From the NCBI GenBank assembly GCA_029747015.1, contig JAKOGI010001353.1:62001-126000 (forward strand): 64,000 nt of DNA. The letters run 5' to 3'. The notes below the pieces were generated by a model. That model saw only the letters and a list, made by a program, of their open reading frames with translations, had not been told where the DNA came from and did not search any database. The DNA comes from Carnegiea gigantea. Its lineage: Eukaryota; Streptophyta; Magnoliopsida; Caryophyllales; Cactaceae. Of this stretch, positions 60,721 through 64,000 are shown one piece after another; the stretch's first letter is position 1; each line of letters starts with the position of its first letter. The position numbers and the translations under genes were made by a program.

Positions 60721-61266
60721 TCTCTTTTTTTTTTTGAATGTCAGAAAAATGATTCTAGGACACTAATAACAAAAACAAGAGACTGAAAGAATCAAGTTAA
60801 GCACACAAAATAAACCAACAAAAATAAAACAAGATTACCAAAAGAAAAAGACCAAAACGACAAAGCATAAACACTAAGCATGAGCATCATTTTTTTTTTT
60901 AAGGATAACAAAAATAGAAAATAGAAAATAAACTAAAACAAAAATAGAAAATAAACTAAAACCCTAAACAAGCAAAGACTAACCAGAAAGTTACTTTGTT
61001 TTTTTTTCTGCACAAAAATCAAATTGGTCAGAACTGCAAAAATCACACCAGAGTGATTTCTAAAAATTGAAATGAAACTAATCTAAACAATAAGAATCAA
61101 AACATGAACTTGCTTCAACGATCGAAAATAATCTAAATGAAATTACTAAAACAAAATAAAAACCCAAAGAAACCTACTAAAACAAAAATAAAACTAAAAC
61201 GAAATTGACGCAAATGACTCGAATAACTAAAATACGACTCGAAGCAACCTAATCTCACAACGCCAT

Positions 61267-61283
61267 CCCCGGCAACGGCGCCA
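61267..61283 (-). promoter_or_regulatory. Primer-binding site of element 5, tRNA-Asp type
   Basis: Plus strand TCCCCGGCAACGGCGCCA (61266-61283) equals the 3' end of plant tRNA-Asp(GUC) including CCA, so the element's minus-sense RNA is complementary to it. It stands five bases from the 5' LTR. Confidence 0.9.
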
Positions 61284-61288
61284 AAACT

Positions 61289-62776
61289 TGATGTAAATTT
61301 TCCACAAGCATACGGTTTAACCGTTGTAGTACTTATGGGTGTCGTCCTCAGGGATGGTTGTGAAACTAGGTTACTAGCTTGACTACATTAGCAACTAAGG
61401 TGACCTGACACAAACAAAAGATTGCATACTAAAATTTAAAGCACTTCAGTCATAACAGAGAACAGAAGAAGAGGAAACCAGAGCCCAAACACTGAACCCA
61501 AATTCATATCGTAAACCCAGAAACAGAATGTAAGGCAAGACATTCGAAATCAGAACAGGCACGACAAGGAACCCAAAATCACTAACGTCCCTGCTCATTA
61601 GCTTAACCATGAATCAGCCCAAGCAACCAAAAGCTAGCGAGACTAAACCGACTAAAGTTGAATACGACCAGAATGGGGAAAAAGTCAAGAGACTGCAACT
61701 TCACCAAACAGAATTCCGAGTGTCCTTACTCGAACCAAAAATTAAAAACAGGGGAGGGGAATTTCGCATCCCAGGCCAAACAAATTCAACCCAGATTTCT
61801 AGAATTTAGAGTAAACAGAATTTCCAGCAACTAAAATTTCTAGCCAAGCTTAACAGTTTGCACGCCACAAGGGATTTTGGATAACCCAAAAATCATCGAA
61901 CAATCCAAGCATACACGCACAGAGGAGTCGAAACAGGGGAAAGGGGAAACCCAAAATCAATCCAAAAGTGCCAAAATCAAGGCTGAAAATCATGGATGTC
62001 AACTCCAAAATGACAAAATCGAAGCCAAAGTACATGAATTTGAAGGCTAGGAACAAATCTGAAAGTGAAAATTCAAGCCAAGAGGCCCAAAAACTAGCCC
62101 TAATTTCTAAAATTGAACTCGAACATCACACTAAATTTACTCAAGGCTGAAACGAAAACTAACTAAACCTTAAGAAAAACCTAATTGATACCTCCCTTAT
62201 GGCTGAACAACTCTCCATTTGTAGCCCTCGTGACTGCCTTCTGCCCTCCTCCAGTCACTACTTCCTTTTTCCCCTTGTAACCGATGCATTGAAGATGAAA
62301 CTGATGATGGACTGGTAACCGTTGCAAGGAGGAAGATGAAGAAGCAATGGTGTGAGAAGAGGGGATTCATTTCAGGTGTCTAGGTTAGAAGAAGAAGAAG
62401 GAACAAAAAAAGGGGGGGCTCGGGGTATATGGGACCAAGAGCAAAAGAGGGAGGAGAGAGAAAGAAATGGGAGGGGGGAAGGCATGGCCGGGTCACATGC
62501 CGTGCACGTGACTGGGCCGTTTTTTTTAAAATTTTTGTCTTCTTTTGTTATTTTTTTTGGGTTTGTTTTTGTTATTGTTGCTTGGTTCGGGTTTGAATCA
62601 ACTTGGCCCAGTTCTTCAATTTTCAGCCTTCCTTCATCTTTTTCGTGTCTTTTTCCCAAATTATTCAACACCTACTAAACAAAATAAAATCAAATAAACA
62701 CCTAAAAATAATAATTATTTCAAGCATAAATTAGGTAGAAAGGTACTGTAGAAATAGCACATTTTTAGCGTCAACA
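61289..62776 (-). repeat. 5' LTR of element 5
   Basis: Begins TGATGTAAATTTTCCACAAG with the family signature ACAAGCATACGGTTTAACC and GTGTCGTCCTCAGGGATGG. It ends GCGTCAACA before TSD ATGGT. Confidence 0.93.
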
Positions 62777-62781
62777 ATGGT

Positions 62782-64000
62782 CAAAGTTGTCGCAGCCATT
62801 AAAAGGGTCGAGATAAATCTCATCGGAACCAGTGCCCAAATTTTATAGAGTCCCCTAAATTAAACAAAAAATCAGAATTACCGGGTGGGTTTCCAAACCC
62901 ACGATTTCTTTTTACCTTCAACATATCGAAAGCCATTTTGCATTTGCCCAGAACATTCACCCAGAACAGATCGAAACTCATGCACGAACCCTAGCCTATC
63001 TACCTCCTAGATCAATTTTGCGTTTGCCCAAAAACTAGAACCCTAACTCCAGCTCTCTATCAATTGCGCCCAGAACCGCGAGTCTCGATTAATTTCATGC
63101 AGAACCGTGAGCTACAATCTGTCATGGAACTCAATTTCTCTTTTTTGGCCGGTAATTTGCTCAACTTCAACGCGTGCCTATGAATTTGTTGAGGTTTGTG
63201 GCTTTTTTTTTTTTTTGAAATTTTGGGTTTATGGAACGGTTTTTGGTGTTGATTGTGTGTTCTTTTAATTTCTACAATCGGATGGTAACAAGGGGATGGT
63301 TGATGGTCTATTAGGGTTCTGCTGAAGTGCCCTACCTCAATGGAGAAATTGAAGCCTACTAAGAGCAAGGGATTGACGCTGACACAAGGTGAGTAGGAAT
63401 TTCTTTGCTCAGTCTGTGTGTATGCCTCCTTCTACACAAGTTACTTATGTTCTTCTGAAGTTACCCTTTGAGCAGCTTGGCATTTTCATGCTTCGAGGTT
63501 GTACTGGTAGAATTGTTGTTATCACATATTCCTCCATTGTAATTCCAACAATAATTGGTTCATCAATATAATGGAAAAATGATTCTTTTCTGGTTCATAT
63601 TTACTGCATTTTCCAATTTGTTAGAATGCTCAGCCTGCTCACATGCGTTCAACAATTACGTTGCTCAAACCTCTGACATCTTGATAGTCAATTTGGTAAT
63701 TTAAATATGTCGTCAGTGGTGTTGACATGCTGTGTTGAGAATAGAGATACAATGGTATGATTGTGTATTTATAACTTGTAATTAGTGAGATTAACAAAAA
63801 TTAAAGATCATATATTGTGTTCATGTTATAAATAAGATACTAGGCCGTAAAAAAACTAAGTGAAACTATGTTTTATTTGGTGATGGTATATCCATGAACC
63901 TATAGAAATTGTTGCAAATTGATTTATTTTATTTGTTCTTTAGGACTCATAACATTACATTTTAGATGTGAGGTTTTCATCTGTTGCCTAGCACTTAGGC
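62782..64000. other. CACTA interior or captured sequence, no recognised gene
   Basis: Contains CTAACCCTA-like leader words (AACCCTAG, GAACCCTAACTCC) and a splice-donor-like AAGGTGAGT at 63387-63395. This could be the first exon and intron of a transposon gene read on the plus strand. A 60-codon open frame (63389-63571) shows no family resemblance. Beyond 63600 it is AT-rich and featureless. Confidence 0.35.

Larger units (their letters stand above)
56190..62776 (-). mobile_element. Gag-only LTR retrotransposon family, element 5, complete, TSD ATGGT
   Basis: LTRs at 56190-57613 (1424 bp) and 61289-62776 (1488 bp) begin TG(T/A)T(A/G)TAAATTTTCC and end TTTTTAGCGTCAACA, flanked by ATGGT at 56185-56189 and 62777-62781. 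The primer site next to the right LTR sets minus orientation. The 3.67-kb interior encodes one long gag-like frame and nothing resembling protease, RT, RNase H or integrase. It is nested in the CACTA element. Confidence 0.95.
56096..64000. mobile_element. CACTA (En/Spm-type) transposon end and interior, right end outside window
   Basis: At 56096 the copia reading stops at CACTACCAGAAAG, which matches plant CACTA termini. The subterminal sequence has CCGACCTTTATCGTTTG and TCGACCC words. The element continues at 62782 beyond the nested LTR element (for example GGGTCGAGATAAATCTCATC) and no TAGTG end is found before 64000. The 3-bp target copy would be TAT at 56093-56095, but the other side is not visible. 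Confidence 0.65.

Noticed and set aside
61266..61283. Apparent 3' end of a tRNA-Asp gene
   Set aside because: Only the last 18 bases are present. It abuts an LTR and serves as the complement of the primer-binding site.

Overview
The window is plant nuclear DNA, from an angiosperm and probably a woody eudicot. The species call is inference from the transposon families. I found no convincing host gene, rRNA, tRNA or CRISPR array. Nearly everything readable is transposon-derived: Ty1/copia and Ty3/gypsy (Athila-type) LTR retrotransposons, a gag-only non-autonomous LTR family, an L1-type LINE, a tRNA-derived SINE, a CACTA terminus and solo LTRs. Every coding region seen is broken by stops or frameshifts, or is gag-only, so no element here looks able to move on its own.

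Layout. 1-6863: an old copia element on the minus strand (RNase H to gag, then a long 5' leader and a primer-binding site). Its leader holds an unusual array of short hairpins and a (TA)n tract. 6864-10874: two further minus-strand LTR pieces. 11522-12110: a 220-bp tandem duplication leading into a SINE. 11973-17804: four direct copies of a 1.46-kb unit whose boundary lies inside the SINE. 17805-25117: a flank and then a complete but dead copia element with LTRs. 25230-27392: a LINE holding a 748-bp solo LTR. 27393-30459: a truncated gag-only LTR element.

At 30460 the sequence starts again. 30460-56095 is a second copy of 11962-23040 (one 1.46-kb unit, flank, same copia insertion). It is stretched by nested insertions: a gag-only element at 33909-38858 in the copia 5' LTR (TSD TAAAC); an Athila element at 41671-55351 (TSD ATCAC), itself carrying a 3,083-bp solo LTR at 42131-45213 (TSD TCTTC); and a CACTA end at 56096 in the copia RT, which holds another gag-only element at 56190-62776 (TSD ATGGT). 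The TSDs and the intact sister copy give a clear relative order of events.

How the parts relate: the gag-only family (27393, 33909, 56190) has no pol. It shares with the Athila element a tRNA-Asp type primer site, a U5-terminal block, a purine-rich internal motif and a hairpin just before the 3' polypurine tract. These shared cis-signals suggest mobilisation in trans by Athila-type machinery. The other structure that needs a second look is the array of inverted repeats at 4330-5430, where the loop is conserved (ACNNA) while the arms vary together.
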